DNA of 64,000 bases from Streptomyces guryensis (lineage in GTDB: Bacteria; Actinomycetota; Actinomycetes; Streptomycetales; Streptomycetaceae): positions 1 to 64,000 of the forward strand of contig NZ_JAJSBI010000041.1 in the NCBI RefSeq assembly GCF_021261325.1, written 5' to 3'. How positions within the stretch are numbered: position 1 is the stretch's first letter; every line of letters begins with the position of its first letter. Positions 33,608 through 41,801 of the stretch are shown here, in pieces. The notes below the pieces were generated by a model. That model had not been told where the DNA came from. It made no database searches and saw only the letters and a program-made list of their open reading frames with translations. The position numbers and the translations under genes were made by a program.

Positions 33608-33670
33608 TTCAGGGGCGCGGGAAACTGCGCGACCAGCCACGACGAACCGGCACCCGGCGACGCACCGAAC
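33608..33670. repeat. Streptomyces intergenic repeat element, short variant
   Basis: Contains AGGGGCGCGGGAAACTGCGC followed by GACCAGCCACGACG. The AGGGGCGCGGG and GCGCGACCAGCCAC boxes match, in reverse orientation, those at 26609-26692, but the inner segment is only about 5 bp instead of about 33. It occupies the gap before fbiC. Confidence 0.55.
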
Positions 33671-33720
33671 CGCCCCCAGACCGTCTCCGGGCCGGCGAAC
33701 CTCGAACGTATGCTCAAGGA

Positions 33721-36303
33721 ATGACGACATCCGCGACCGGAACCGGCCCCACCGACAACTCCATGCGTCGCGCCCTCAAACGTGCCCGCGACGGCGTCGC
33801 CCTGGACGTCACCGAGGCCGCCGTCCTGCTCCAGGCCCGCGGCGGGGCCCTCACCGACCTAGCCGCCTCCGCCGCCCGCGTCCGCGACGCAGGCCTCGAC
33901 GCGGCCGGCCGCCCCGGCGTCATCACGTACTCGAAGAGCGTCTTCATCCCCGTCACCCGGCTGTGCCGGGACAAGTGCCACTACTGCACCTTCGTCACCG
34001 TCCCCGGCAAACTCCGCCGCGCCGGCCACGGGATGTTCATGTCCCCGGAAGAGGTCCTCGACATCGCCCGCAAGGGCGCGGCCCTCGGCTGCAAGGAAGC
34101 CCTGATCACGCTGGGCGACAAGCCCGAGGACCGCTGGCCCGAGGCGCGCGAATGGCTCGACGCGCACGGCTACGACGACACCATCGCCTACGTCCGCGCC
34201 ATCTCCATCCGCATCCTGGAGGAGACGGGCCTGCTGCCCCACCTCAACCCCGGCGTGATGTCCTGGACGGACTTCCAGCGGCTCAAGCCCGTCGCCCCCT
34301 CCATGGGCATGATGCTGGAGACGACCGCCACCCGGCTGTGGTCCGAACCAGGCGGCCCGCATCACGGCTCCCCGGACAAGGAACCCGCCGTGCGCCTGCG
34401 GGTGCTGGAGGACGCGGGCCGCTCCTCGGTCCCCTTCACGTCCGGCCTCCTGATCGGCATCGGAGAGACGTACGAGGAGCGCGCGGAGTCCCTTTTCGCG
34501 CTCCGTAAGATCTCCCGCGCCTACCACGGCATCCAGGAACTGATCATTCAGAACTTCCGCGCCAAGCCGGACACCGCGATGCGCGGCATGCCGGACGCGG
34601 AACTGGACGAACTGGTCGCGACGGTGGCCGTCGCCCGCCACATCATGGGCCCGAGTGCCAACCTCCAGGCCCCGCCCAACCTCGTCGACTCCGAGTACGA
34701 GCGGCTGATCGGTGCCGGCATCGACGACTGGGGCGGAGTGTCCCCCCTGACGATCGACCACGTGAACCCGGAACGCCCCTGGCCGCAGATCGAGGAACTC
34801 ACCGAGCGCTCCCGCGCCGCCGGTTTCGAGCTGCGTGAACGCCTCTGCGTCTACCCGGAGTTCGTCCAGCGCGGCGAGCCCTGGCTGGACCCGCGGCTGC
34901 GCCCGCACGTGCGCGCCCTGGCCGACCCGGAGACGGGCCTCGCGCGGTCCGAGGCGCTGGTGGAGGGGATCGCGTGGCAGGAACCGGAGGAGGCGTTCGT
35001 CGCCTCCGGCCGTACGGATCTGCACTCCTCGATCGACACCGAGGGCCGTACGTCCGACCGCCGCGAAGACTTCGACGAGGTGTACGGCGACTGGGCCGCC
35101 CTGCGCGAGGCCGCCGCCCCCGGGATGCTGCCGGAACGCATCGACACGGACGTGAGGGCGGCGCTGGCGACGGCGGCCGACGACCCGACCCGCCTCACGG
35201 ACACGGAGGCCCTGGCCCTCCTGCACGCCGACGGCCCCGCACTCGACGCGCTCACGCGCATCGCGGACGACGTACGGAAGTCGGCCGTCGGCGACGACGT
35301 GACCTACATCGTCACCCGCAACATCAACTTCACCAACGTCTGCTACACCGGCTGCCGCTTCTGCGCGTTCGCACAGCGCAGGACGGACGCGGACGCCTAC
35401 ACCCTCTCCCTGGAGCAGGTCGCGGACCGGGCCCAGCAGGCCTGGGACCTGGGCGCGGTGGAGGTCTGCATGCAGGGCGGCATCCACCCCGACCTGCCGG
35501 GTACGGCGTACTTCGACATCGCGAAGGCGGTGAAGTCCCGCGTCCCCGGGATGCATGTCCACGCCTTCTCGCCCATGGAGGTCGTGAACGGCGCGACGCG
35601 GACCGGGATGTCCATCCGGGAGTGGCTGAGTGCGGCCAAGGAGGCGGGCCTGGACACCATCCCCGGCACGGCCGCCGAGATCCTCGACGACGAGGTCCGC
35701 TGGGTCCTGACCAAGGGCAAGCTGCCGACGGCGACCTGGATCGAGGTCGTCACGACCGCGCACGAGCTGGGCATCCGGTCGTCGTCGACGATGATGTACG
35801 GCCATGTGGACCAGCCGCGCCACTGGCTCGGCCACCTGCGGACCCTGTCCCGCGTCCAGCAACAGACGGGCGGCTTCACGGAGTTCGTGACGCTCCCCTT
35901 CATCCACACCAACGCGCCCGTGTACCTGGCGGGCATCGCCCGCCCCGGCCCGACGACGAGGGACAACCGCGCGGTGACCGCGATGGCCCGCCTCCTCCTC
36001 CACCCCCACATCCCCAACATCCAGACCAGCTGGGTGAAGCTGGGCACGGAGGGCGCGGCCGAGATGCTCCGCTCCGGCGCCAACGACCTGGGCGGGACGC
36101 TGATGGAGGAGACGATCTCCCGCATGGCGGGCTCCTCCTACGGCTCGTACAAGTCGGTCAAGGACCTGATCGCGGTGGCGGACGCGGCCGGCCGCCCGGC
36201 GAAGCCGCGGACGACGCTGTACGGGGAGGTCCCGGAGGAACGGCAGCGGTCGGCGGCGGTGTCCGACGGGCACTTGCCGGAACTTCTGCCGGTCCTGGAC
36301 TGA
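33721..36303 (+). CDS. fbiC: Bifunctional FO synthase FbiC (CofG/CofH)
   Basis: 860 residues, two radical-SAM domains. The first (CofG) has the cluster motif CRDKCHYC at 82-89, the second (CofH) CYTGCRFC at 541-548, each followed by the barrel and GGIHPDLPGTAY-type motifs. FbiC condenses 5-amino-6-ribitylaminouracil and tyrosine into FO, the deazaflavin core of cofactor F420. Fused CofGH is normal for actinobacteria. It sits beside several luciferase-like and DDN-type enzymes that may use F420. A CTCAAGGA stretch immediately precedes the ATG. Confidence 0.96.
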   Translation: MTTSATGTGPTDNSMRRALKRARDGVALDVTEAAVLLQARGGALTDLAASAARVRDAGLDAAGRPGVITYSKSVFIPVTRLCRDKCHYCTFVTVPGKLRRAGHGMFMSPEEVLDIARKGAALGCKEALITLGDKPEDRWPEAREWLDAHGYDDTIAYVRAISIRILEETGLLPHLNPGVMSWTDFQRLKPVAPSMGMMLETTATRLWSEPGGPHHGSPDKEPAVRLRVLEDAGRSSVPFTSGLLIGIGETYEERAESLFALRKISRAYHGIQELIIQNFRAKPDTAMRGMPDAELDELVATVAVARHIMGPSANLQAPPNLVDSEYERLIGAGIDDWGGVSPLTIDHVNPERPWPQIEELTERSRAAGFELRERLCVYPEFVQRGEPWLDPRLRPHVRALADPETGLARSEALVEGIAWQEPEEAFVASGRTDLHSSIDTEGRTSDRREDFDEVYGDWAALREAAAPGMLPERIDTDVRAALATAADDPTRLTDTEALALLHADGPALDALTRIADDVRKSAVGDDVTYIVTRNINFTNVCYTGCRFCAFAQRRTDADAYTLSLEQVADRAQQAWDLGAVEVCMQGGIHPDLPGTAYFDIAKAVKSRVPGMHVHAFSPMEVVNGATRTGMSIREWLSAAKEAGLDTIPGTAAEILDDEVRWVLTKGKLPTATWIEVVTTAHELGIRSSSTMMYGHVDQPRHWLGHLRTLSRVQQQTGGFTEFVTLPFIHTNAPVYLAGIARPGPTTRDNRAVTAMARLLLHPHIPNIQTSWVKLGTEGAAEMLRSGANDLGGTLMEETISRMAGSSYGSYKSVKDLIAVADAAGRPAKPRTTLYGEVPEERQRSAAVSDGHLPELLPVLD

Positions 36304-36366
36304 GTACGATGATCCGACCCCTGTTCCATGAGGACATGGGGATGTGGAGCTGAGGAGATGCGTGCC

Positions 36367-36921
36367 GTGCCAGCCCCGAAGGTCTGGGTGACCGGTCTGA
36401 CGGTGGGAGCGATCGCCGCTGTCGTCGTCCTGGCCGTACAGGCCGACAAGGGGCAGAAGCCCCACGCGGTCGCCGCCCGGCCGAGCGCGTCGGCGTCGGC
36501 GGGCGCGCATCCCACGCCCACCAGGTCCACGGCACCGGCAGCGGTGCCGGCCGGCTCCGGGACCGGGCGGCGCGTCGTCTACTCCCTGGGGAAGAAGACG
36601 GTGTGGCTGGTCGACGCGAGCGACGCGGCCCGCCGTACGTTCGCGGTGTGGCCGGGGACGGTGAGCCCGGCCCCGGGCACGTACACGGTCGGCGCCCGCA
36701 CCCGGGGCGCCATCACCGGCTCCGACGGCGTGAAGATCGAACACATCGTGTACTTCTCGGTCAGATCCGGCGTCAACGTCGCCTTTTCCAACGCGGTGGA
36801 CGGCGCTTCGCCGCCGCCTGCGTCGGGCGGGCAGACGGGCGGCATCCGGATGCGGGTGGCGGACGGGGCGGCGCTGTGGACGTTCGCTTCGGCGGGAACG
36901 AAAGTAGCGGTGGTCAAGTAG
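36367..36921 (+). CDS. L,D-transpeptidase-like (YkuD) protein lacking catalytic Cys/His
   Basis: About 184 residues. N-terminal membrane anchor or signal (VWVTGLTVGAIAAVVVLAVQ), a Ser/Ala/Pro linker, then a YkuD-like domain: VVYSLGKKTVWLVDASDAAR, PGTYTVGART, and the end GGIRMRVADGAALWTFASAG. In active L,D-transpeptidases the corresponding motif is S-H-G-C-I-R-M; here it reads Q-T-G-G-I-R-M, so both His and Cys are missing and cross-linking is unlikely. It may bind peptidoglycan or be decaying. GAGGAG favours GTG 36367; ATG 36358 is in frame but too close to the site. Confidence 0.65.
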   Translation: MPAPKVWVTGLTVGAIAAVVVLAVQADKGQKPHAVAARPSASASAGAHPTPTRSTAPAAVPAGSGTGRRVVYSLGKKTVWLVDASDAARRTFAVWPGTVSPAPGTYTVGARTRGAITGSDGVKIEHIVYFSVRSGVNVAFSNAVDGASPPPASGGQTGGIRMRVADGAALWTFASAGTKVAVVK

Positions 36922-36922
36922 C

Positions 36923-37093
36923 GGGGCCGGTCCCGACTCCGGCACCAGCCGACGGTCCGTCCTCGGGCAGGTGGGCTGGAAGCTCACCTCGGTGAAGACG
37001 TGGGTCGTGGCTCCCTGTGACGTCAAGACCAAGACCATTGTCGTGAAGGCCCCGCGCAAGGGCGACATGTCGATCGGGCGGCAGAAATCGTGA
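36923..37093 (+). pseudogene. C-terminal remnant of a secreted/lipoprotein gene
   Basis: The frame reads without a credible start through SVLGQVGWKLTSVKTWVVAP then CDVKTKTIVVKAPRKGDMSI and ends GRQKS at 37093, with protein-like composition (Val/Lys strand pattern, one Cys). Its stop overlaps the GTG of the next lipoprotein gene in a GTGA coupling, as in an intact operon. The simplest view is that an upstream gene lost its 5' part by deletion after the transpeptidase-like gene. It may instead be a short gene with a GTG start. Confidence 0.35.
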
Positions 37094-37614
37094 CGGGAAG
37101 TGGGTTGCGACGGAAAGCGGCCCTGCTGTGCCTCGTGGCCGCGGTGGCGCTGACCGGCGCCTGCGATTCCAGTGAGCCGACCGCCTCATCGGCACCTGAG
37201 CCCCGTACGAGCCCGTCTTCCACCGCCCCGGCTTCGGACGGCAAGGACGCAAAGACGATTCTGGATCAGGCGTTCAGTGGCAGAGAGGCCCTCGGCAGCG
37301 GATATGGCCGCCTGCAGCCACAGCTCGGAAACACCGTGCCCGCGGTACCTGAAAACGTTCTGAGCGTGACATTCGCCTTTACCTGCACGGGGAAGGGCAA
37401 GGCCGTCATCAACTTCACCGTCAACGGTAGGTATGTTCCTTCGGTGAGGCATACCAGCACTTGTGACGGGTCGATCTTCCAGCAAAGCGTGCAGGTGTCC
37501 GCCCCTCGTTCCGGTCCCGGCCCCATCAGCTTCAACGCCGATGTGACCGGTTCCGACAACGGAGGCTTCGCCTATGCCTATTACGCGGAGAAGAAGACCG
37601 CGGCCAACAAGTAG
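37090..37614 (+). CDS. Putative lipoprotein
   Basis: 174 residues with a lipoprotein signal (LCLVAAVALTGAC, lipidated Cys about residue 25), a Ser/Thr/Pro linker, then a beta-rich domain of about 115 residues with two Cys (FTCTG and TSTCDG) that may form a disulfide. No family recognised. It is transcribed away from the fbiC region and ends 12 bp from a convergent membrane gene. Confidence 0.7.
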   Translation: MTGSGLRRKAALLCLVAAVALTGACDSSEPTASSAPEPRTSPSSTAPASDGKDAKTILDQAFSGREALGSGYGRLQPQLGNTVPAVPENVLSVTFAFTCTGKGKAVINFTVNGRYVPSVRHTSTCDGSIFQQSVQVSAPRSGPGPISFNADVTGSDNGGFAYAYYAEKKTAANK

Positions 37615-37626
37615 CCGCGGTGCTCA

Positions 37627-38133
37627 TCAGGTAGTTGAGTCGGTCTTCCGGTCGGTCAGCTGCACCACCAGCAGCACGACCCCGGTGAACACGATCACCC
37701 GGGTCGCCGCCTCCAGCCCGTTCCAGGTCTTCGACTGCCACATGGAGAACCACTCACCGCCGATCGCGATGAACCCGGCACCGAAGAGCAGCAGGAGCAT
37801 CAGCAGGCCGTACGTGGAGATGGAGCGGGCACGGGCGTAGTCCCGCCGGGCCCAGAGCCAGGTGCCGTATATGAGGACGAGGGCGGCGAGGGTCTCCCAG
37901 ACGATGATCGCGACGTACGCCGCGTTCTGAAGTCCCTTGCTGGTGACGGCTCTCCACATCAGGTCGTCGTCCTTGAACGTGGTGTCCATGGCCAGCACAT
38001 GCTGCACAAACGCCTGATTGGTACCGAAGTCGGTGATGTTGCCGAAGGCCACGAGGGCGATGTAGAGGGCGACACTCGCGGTGAGGAGGGTGGCGGTGAG
38101 GTTGAGTGCGCTTCGTGGGGGTGTCGATGCCAT
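37627..38133 (-). CDS. DUF2165-family membrane protein
   Basis: 168 residues with four membrane spans, an FGNITDFGTNQAFVQHVLAMDTTF loop after the first span and GGEWFSMWQSKTWNG before the last, the hallmark of DUF2165. Function unknown. Two ATGs, three codons apart, are possible; the second is used because GAGGGA sits about 11 bases ahead rather than 2. Confidence 0.85.
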   Translation of the reverse strand: MASTPPRSALNLTATLLTASVALYIALVAFGNITDFGTNQAFVQHVLAMDTTFKDDDLMWRAVTSKGLQNAAYVAIIVWETLAALVLIYGTWLWARRDYARARSISTYGLLMLLLLFGAGFIAIGGEWFSMWQSKTWNGLEAATRVIVFTGVVLLVVQLTDRKTDSTT

Positions 38134-38292
38134 GACGGCCATCTTCCCTCACGTGGTGGCGTGTTCGAGATCAATTTCGACCAGAATCAGGAGCGACCCG
38201 AAATCATGTCCCTGGCGGGGGAGTTGGTGTAAGCCGCCCTGCGGCTACTCGGTGTCCGACTGGGGATACTCCTGGCCGCCGAGGTTGCCTCT

Positions 38293-38316
38293 GGACGGAC
38301 GGACGGACGGACGGAC
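38293..38316. repeat. GGAC tetranucleotide repeat, six copies
   Basis: Six tandem GGAC units followed by two GGCC units, at the point where homology of the toxin remnant (38330-38471, read leftwards) ends. Likely arisen by slippage. Confidence 0.8.
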
Positions 38317-38329
38317 GGCCGGCCGTGCG

Positions 38330-38471
38330 GTCGGTGCTGACGGTCCGGATCCGCTCGGGACGCAGGGGCGTCGCGCAAGGCCTCGAAGCGGCGTCGGGTG
38401 TTCCCCGGAGCCTCCGCGCCCAGCTCACCCCATCCCTTCGCCGCCTCGTTCGTTGCGATCGCAGGCGCCAT
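38330..38471 (-). pseudogene. Remnant of a RelE/ParE-type toxin gene
   Basis: Reading leftwards from 38471: MAPAIATNEAAKGWGELGAE then APGNTRRRFEALRD and the segment DPDRQHR. The pattern NEAAKGW..L....PGNTRRAFE.(I/L)R.DP...RQHRLKG is that of the N-terminal half of actinomycete RelE/ParE-like toxins. After RQHRPHG the frame enters the GGAC repeat and the conserved second half is absent. No other gene is seen in 38143-38517. The identification is from memory of the family pattern. Confidence 0.4.
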
Positions 38472-38517
38472 TCCATGCCTACCGGTGGTGGGGCGACGGC
38501 GTCGCCACGCTTGGGGC

Positions 38518-38739
38518 TCACGGCGCGGTCACCTCGCCGTGGTCCTGGTCCGGCAGCCGACGGGTGAGCTGTGCGGTCAGTTCGGGGTCGGCGAGGATAC
38601 GCGCCGTCGCGCGCCATTCGACGACGACTCGGCGCAGATTGACGTGGACGTCCATCCCGATCCCGATCCCGACCGCGCCGCCCGTCAGCGACGGCAAGTC
38701 GAGCGCCGCATCAGCCGATAACTGATCACTCAGGGTCAC
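38518..38739 (-). CDS. Small hypothetical protein, possibly toxin-partner
   Basis: 73 residues starting at GTG (MTLSDQLSADAALDLPSLTG), with a central Gly-Ile-Gly-Ile-Gly segment and a helical C-terminal part LRRVVVEWRATARILADPELTAQL. Codon positions show the GC bias of real genes. It lies upstream of, and in the same direction as, the toxin remnant, so an antitoxin role is conceivable but unproven. Confidence 0.45.
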   Translation of the reverse strand: MTLSDQLSADAALDLPSLTGGAVGIGIGMDVHVNLRRVVVEWRATARILADPELTAQLTRRLPDQDHGEVTAP

Positions 38740-38805
38740 TCGGGACCACTCCTGTCATGTCTCGCATACCGCTCCGCCCTCTAAACCGACCGTTCCCGTT
38801 CGATT

Positions 38806-38820
38806 ACAGTGCTGCACTGT
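38806..38820. promoter_or_regulatory. Operator-like palindrome ACAGTGCTGCACTGT
   Basis: A perfect 15-bp palindrome (7-bp arms, central T) overlapping TACAGT (38805-38810), the probable -10 of the ADP-ribosylglycohydrolase gene 34 bp further on. Binding would block the promoter. Confidence 0.6.
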
Positions 38821-38853
38821 CATGCGTCGGGCGGAGCCATCGGGGAGGTCTTG

Positions 38854-39969
38854 GTGAGTGCGCCAGCCGGGGCCATATGGGGCCGTGTCGAGCAGCAGGA
38901 TTTTCGGAGCCGGGTGCGGGGGACGCTGCTCGGGGCCGCCGTGGGCGATGCGCTGGGGGCGCCCGTCGACGGGCTGGATCTCGACGGGATCCAGGAGGGG
39001 TACGGGGCCGAGGGCATCGCGGACTTCGCCTTTGCGTACGGCAGACGTGGTGCCGTCACTCACATCACGCAGCTGACCCTGTTCACCGTCGACGGACTGA
39101 TCCGGGCGCAGGTGCGCCGCGACACCGGTGCCTGGCATCCGCCGACCGATCTGCACCGGGCGTATCTGCGATGGGCGGCCACCCAGCGCGACTGGGGGCC
39201 CGACGAGCGTCGTAAGGACGACGGCTGGCTGGCGCGGGAGGAGTGGCTGTACGCCCGGCGGGACCCTGCGCGTTCGCTGCTGCTCGGGTTCGGGGACGAG
39301 CACATGGGGACCCTGGACGCGCCCAAGAGCCCCGGTGAGATCGGGCCCGAGGCGACCGCGCGTTCCGCGCCCTTCGGGCTGCTGGTCGGCTGGGAGCCGC
39401 AGCTGGTGGTCCAGCTGGCGGTGGAGTGCGCGGCGCAGACCCACGGGCACCCGGTGGCCTATCTGTCGGCGGGGGCGTACGCCGTGATCGTGCACGGTCT
39501 GGCCCGCGGCGAGACCCTCGACGGGGCCGTGCAGCGCGCGCTCGCGCTGCTCGCCGCGCGGCCGGGGCATCAGCCGGTGTCGGACGCGCTGCAGCATGCG
39601 CTGGGCGCGGTACGGCAGGGCATGCCCACGCCCGTGAGGGTCGAGGAGCTGGCCGGGGACGGATCGGCGGAGGGCGTGCTGGCCGCTGCCGTGTACTGCG
39701 CACTGGTGGGGGAGGACTTCCGGCACGGGCTGTGCCTCGCCGTGAACCAGGACGGCCCCTCGGGCGCGACAGCGGCCCTGACCGGTGGCCTCCTCGGCGC
39801 CCTGCACGGCGAGACGGCCCTCCCCCCGGCCTGGCTGGCCGAACTGGAAGGCCGCCCGACGCTTCTGGAGCTGGCCGACGACTTCGCCATGGAGATGACC
39901 CAGGGTCCGGCTCTGCACGGGCCGGCGGGGTCGTCCCCCGGCTGGCTCGCCCGCTATCCGAGGGCCTAG
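38854..39969 (+). CDS. ADP-ribosylglycohydrolase family protein
   Basis: 371 residues. FRSRVRGTLLGAAVGDALGAPVDGL at the N-terminus, the THITQLTLFTVDGLIRA segment (in canonical family members this position holds the T-D-D metal motif) and AVNQDGPSGATAALTGGLLGALHGE near the C-terminus. The second motif is usually N..GDSDT; here NQDGPSGA, so a metal ligand may be lost. Members remove ADP-ribose from proteins or DNA. GGGGAGG selects GTG 38854. Probably controlled by the palindrome at 38806. Confidence 0.85.
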   Translation: MSAPAGAIWGRVEQQDFRSRVRGTLLGAAVGDALGAPVDGLDLDGIQEGYGAEGIADFAFAYGRRGAVTHITQLTLFTVDGLIRAQVRRDTGAWHPPTDLHRAYLRWAATQRDWGPDERRKDDGWLAREEWLYARRDPARSLLLGFGDEHMGTLDAPKSPGEIGPEATARSAPFGLLVGWEPQLVVQLAVECAAQTHGHPVAYLSAGAYAVIVHGLARGETLDGAVQRALALLAARPGHQPVSDALQHALGAVRQGMPTPVRVEELAGDGSAEGVLAAAVYCALVGEDFRHGLCLAVNQDGPSGATAALTGGLLGALHGETALPPAWLAELEGRPTLLELADDFAMEMTQGPALHGPAGSSPGWLARYPRA

Positions 39970-39975
39970 GACAGG

Positions 39976-40050
39976 CCCCGGGACCTGGCCGCCCAGAGGG
40001 GCAACCCCGGGACCTGGCCTGCCGCCTCAAGCGGTGCCCCGGGACCTGGC
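39976..40050. repeat. Three direct repeats CCCCGGGACCTGGC after a stop codon
   Basis: Copies at 39976-39989, 40005-40018 and 40037-40050, with CTCAAG(C/A)GGTG following copies two and three. They fill the gap between the convergent ADP-ribosylglycohydrolase and symporter genes. Confidence 0.75.
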
Positions 40051-40064
40051 AGCCTCAAGAGGTG

Positions 40065-41639
40065 CTAGTCCTTCACCGCCGTGCCCACGGCGTCCTCCGC
40101 CGGGCCCGCCGGAGTCGGGATCGCCGCCGCGGCCGAGCTGTCGTCGTCCGTGTTGATGCGCTCGATGACGGCGAGGCGCTCCGGGGTGTCCTCCGGCTTG
40201 AGGAAGCCGATGAGTATGTAGAGGACCAGGGAGACCGCCAGCGGGATCGAGACCTGGTACTGGAGCGGGACACCGCCGTCGACGTTCCAGTTGATGGGGT
40301 AGTTGACCAGCCAGAAGGCGAGCAGGCCCATGGACCAGCTGGTCAGCGCCGCCGTGGGGCCGGAGCGGCGGAACGGCCGCAGCAGACCCAGCATCATCGG
40401 GATGGCGATCGGGCCCATCAGACCGGCGACCCACTTGATGACCACCGTGATGATGTCCTTGAAGGTGGGGGAGTTGACCTGCGTCGCCACCGCCATCGAC
40501 AGGGCGAGGAAGACCACGGTGGTCACCCGGGCCGCGATCAGGCCCGAGCGCGGGCCCCACTCCCGGGCCCGCCGGGACAGCACCGGCGCAGCGTCCCGGG
40601 TGAAGACGGCCGCGATCGCGTTCGCGTCGGAGGAGCACATGGCCATCGTGTGCGAGAAGAACCCGACGATGACCAGACCCAACAGGCCGTGCGGCAGCAG
40701 CTGTTCGGTCATCAGGCCGTAGGAGTCGGAGCCGTCCGGCTTCTGGGCGTGGACCAGGAGCGGGGACATCCACATGGGGAAGAAGAGGACCACCGGCCAG
40801 ACCAGCCACAGCGCCGCCGACAGCCGCGCCGACCGCTCGGCCTCGCGGGCGCTGCCCGTGGCCATGTAGCGCTGGGCCTGGTTGAGCATGCCGCCGTTGT
40901 ACTCGAAGAGCTTGATGAAGAGGAAGGCGAGCAGGAACACCGTGCCGTAGGGGCCCACCAGCGGCTTTCCGTGGCCGTGCAGGGCCGGCTCGTCCCAGGC
41001 ACCGAGGAAGCCGATGCCCTTGTCGTTCAGTTTCAGTACGACGGCGACGAACATCGAGACGCCCGCCAGCAACTGGATGACGAACTGGCCGAGTTCGGTC
41101 AGCGCGTCCGCCCACAGACCGCCGATGGTGCAGTAGACGGCGGTGATCGCGCCGGTGATGAGGATGCCCTGGTTGAGCGTGATGCCGGTGAAGACGGACA
41201 GCAGTGTCGCGATCGCCGCCCACTTCGCGCCCACGTCCACGATCTTCAGCAGCATGCCCGACCAGGCAAGCGCCTGCTGGGTCTTCAGGTCGTAACGGTT
41301 CTTCAGGTACTCCAGCGGGGAGGCCACATGGAGTCGTGAGCGCAGCCGGTTGACGCGCGGCGCGAACAGTTTCGAGCCGATGGCGACGCCCAGCGCGATC
41401 GGGAAGGACCAGGTGACGAAGGAGGTCACGCCGTAGGTGTAGGCGATGCCCGCGTAGCCCGTGAACAGGACCGCGCTGTAGCCCGACATGTGGTGCGAGA
41501 TGCCGGACAGCCACCACGGCATCTTGCCGCCGGCTGTGAAGAAGTCGCTGACGTTGCCCACCTGCTTGTGCGACCAGACGCCGATCGCGACCATCACACC
41601 GAAGTAGCCGATGAGCACGGCCCAGTCGAGACTGTTCAT
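40065..41639 (-). CDS. Sodium:solute symporter family protein
   Basis: 524 residues, about 13 membrane spans, SSS family. VSDFFTAGGKMPWWLSGISHHMSGYSAVLFTGYAG is the conserved Na+-site region near the N-terminus, and GGLWADALTELGQFVIQLLAG the family signature. The substrate may be a sugar or organic acid. GGGAGGGGCCAC supports ATG 41639. The region 41640-41801 has no gene. Confidence 0.92.
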   Translation of the reverse strand: MNSLDWAVLIGYFGVMVAIGVWSHKQVGNVSDFFTAGGKMPWWLSGISHHMSGYSAVLFTGYAGIAYTYGVTSFVTWSFPIALGVAIGSKLFAPRVNRLRSRLHVASPLEYLKNRYDLKTQQALAWSGMLLKIVDVGAKWAAIATLLSVFTGITLNQGILITGAITAVYCTIGGLWADALTELGQFVIQLLAGVSMFVAVVLKLNDKGIGFLGAWDEPALHGHGKPLVGPYGTVFLLAFLFIKLFEYNGGMLNQAQRYMATGSAREAERSARLSAALWLVWPVVLFFPMWMSPLLVHAQKPDGSDSYGLMTEQLLPHGLLGLVIVGFFSHTMAMCSSDANAIAAVFTRDAAPVLSRRAREWGPRSGLIAARVTTVVFLALSMAVATQVNSPTFKDIITVVIKWVAGLMGPIAIPMMLGLLRPFRRSGPTAALTSWSMGLLAFWLVNYPINWNVDGGVPLQYQVSIPLAVSLVLYILIGFLKPEDTPERLAVIERINTDDDSSAAAAIPTPAGPAEDAVGTAVKD

Positions 41640-41801
41640 GTGGCCCCTCCCAGGGTCCGCCTTGTGAACGGCTCGCTCATCGTGGGTGTGCTTACGTGGG
41701 CACGACAAGCAAGCGTCAGGTCAAGGGAAGGTAAAAATGTTCCTTGTGTTGACCTGTGTTCACGCACATGAACATGTGTCATGGGGGGTCGGTGGTGAGG
41801 G

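Noticed and set aside
33859..37068. Very long open frame on the minus strand across fbiC
   Set aside because: It is the reverse image of GC-rich fbiC codons, has no recognisable domain and covers fbiC, whose radical-SAM motifs are clear. Similar open frames opposite the carboxypeptidase tail (46442-49396) and amidohydrolase genes are rejected for the same reason.
38293..38316. CRISPR-like repeat
   Set aside because: Only a tetranucleotide microsatellite without spacers.
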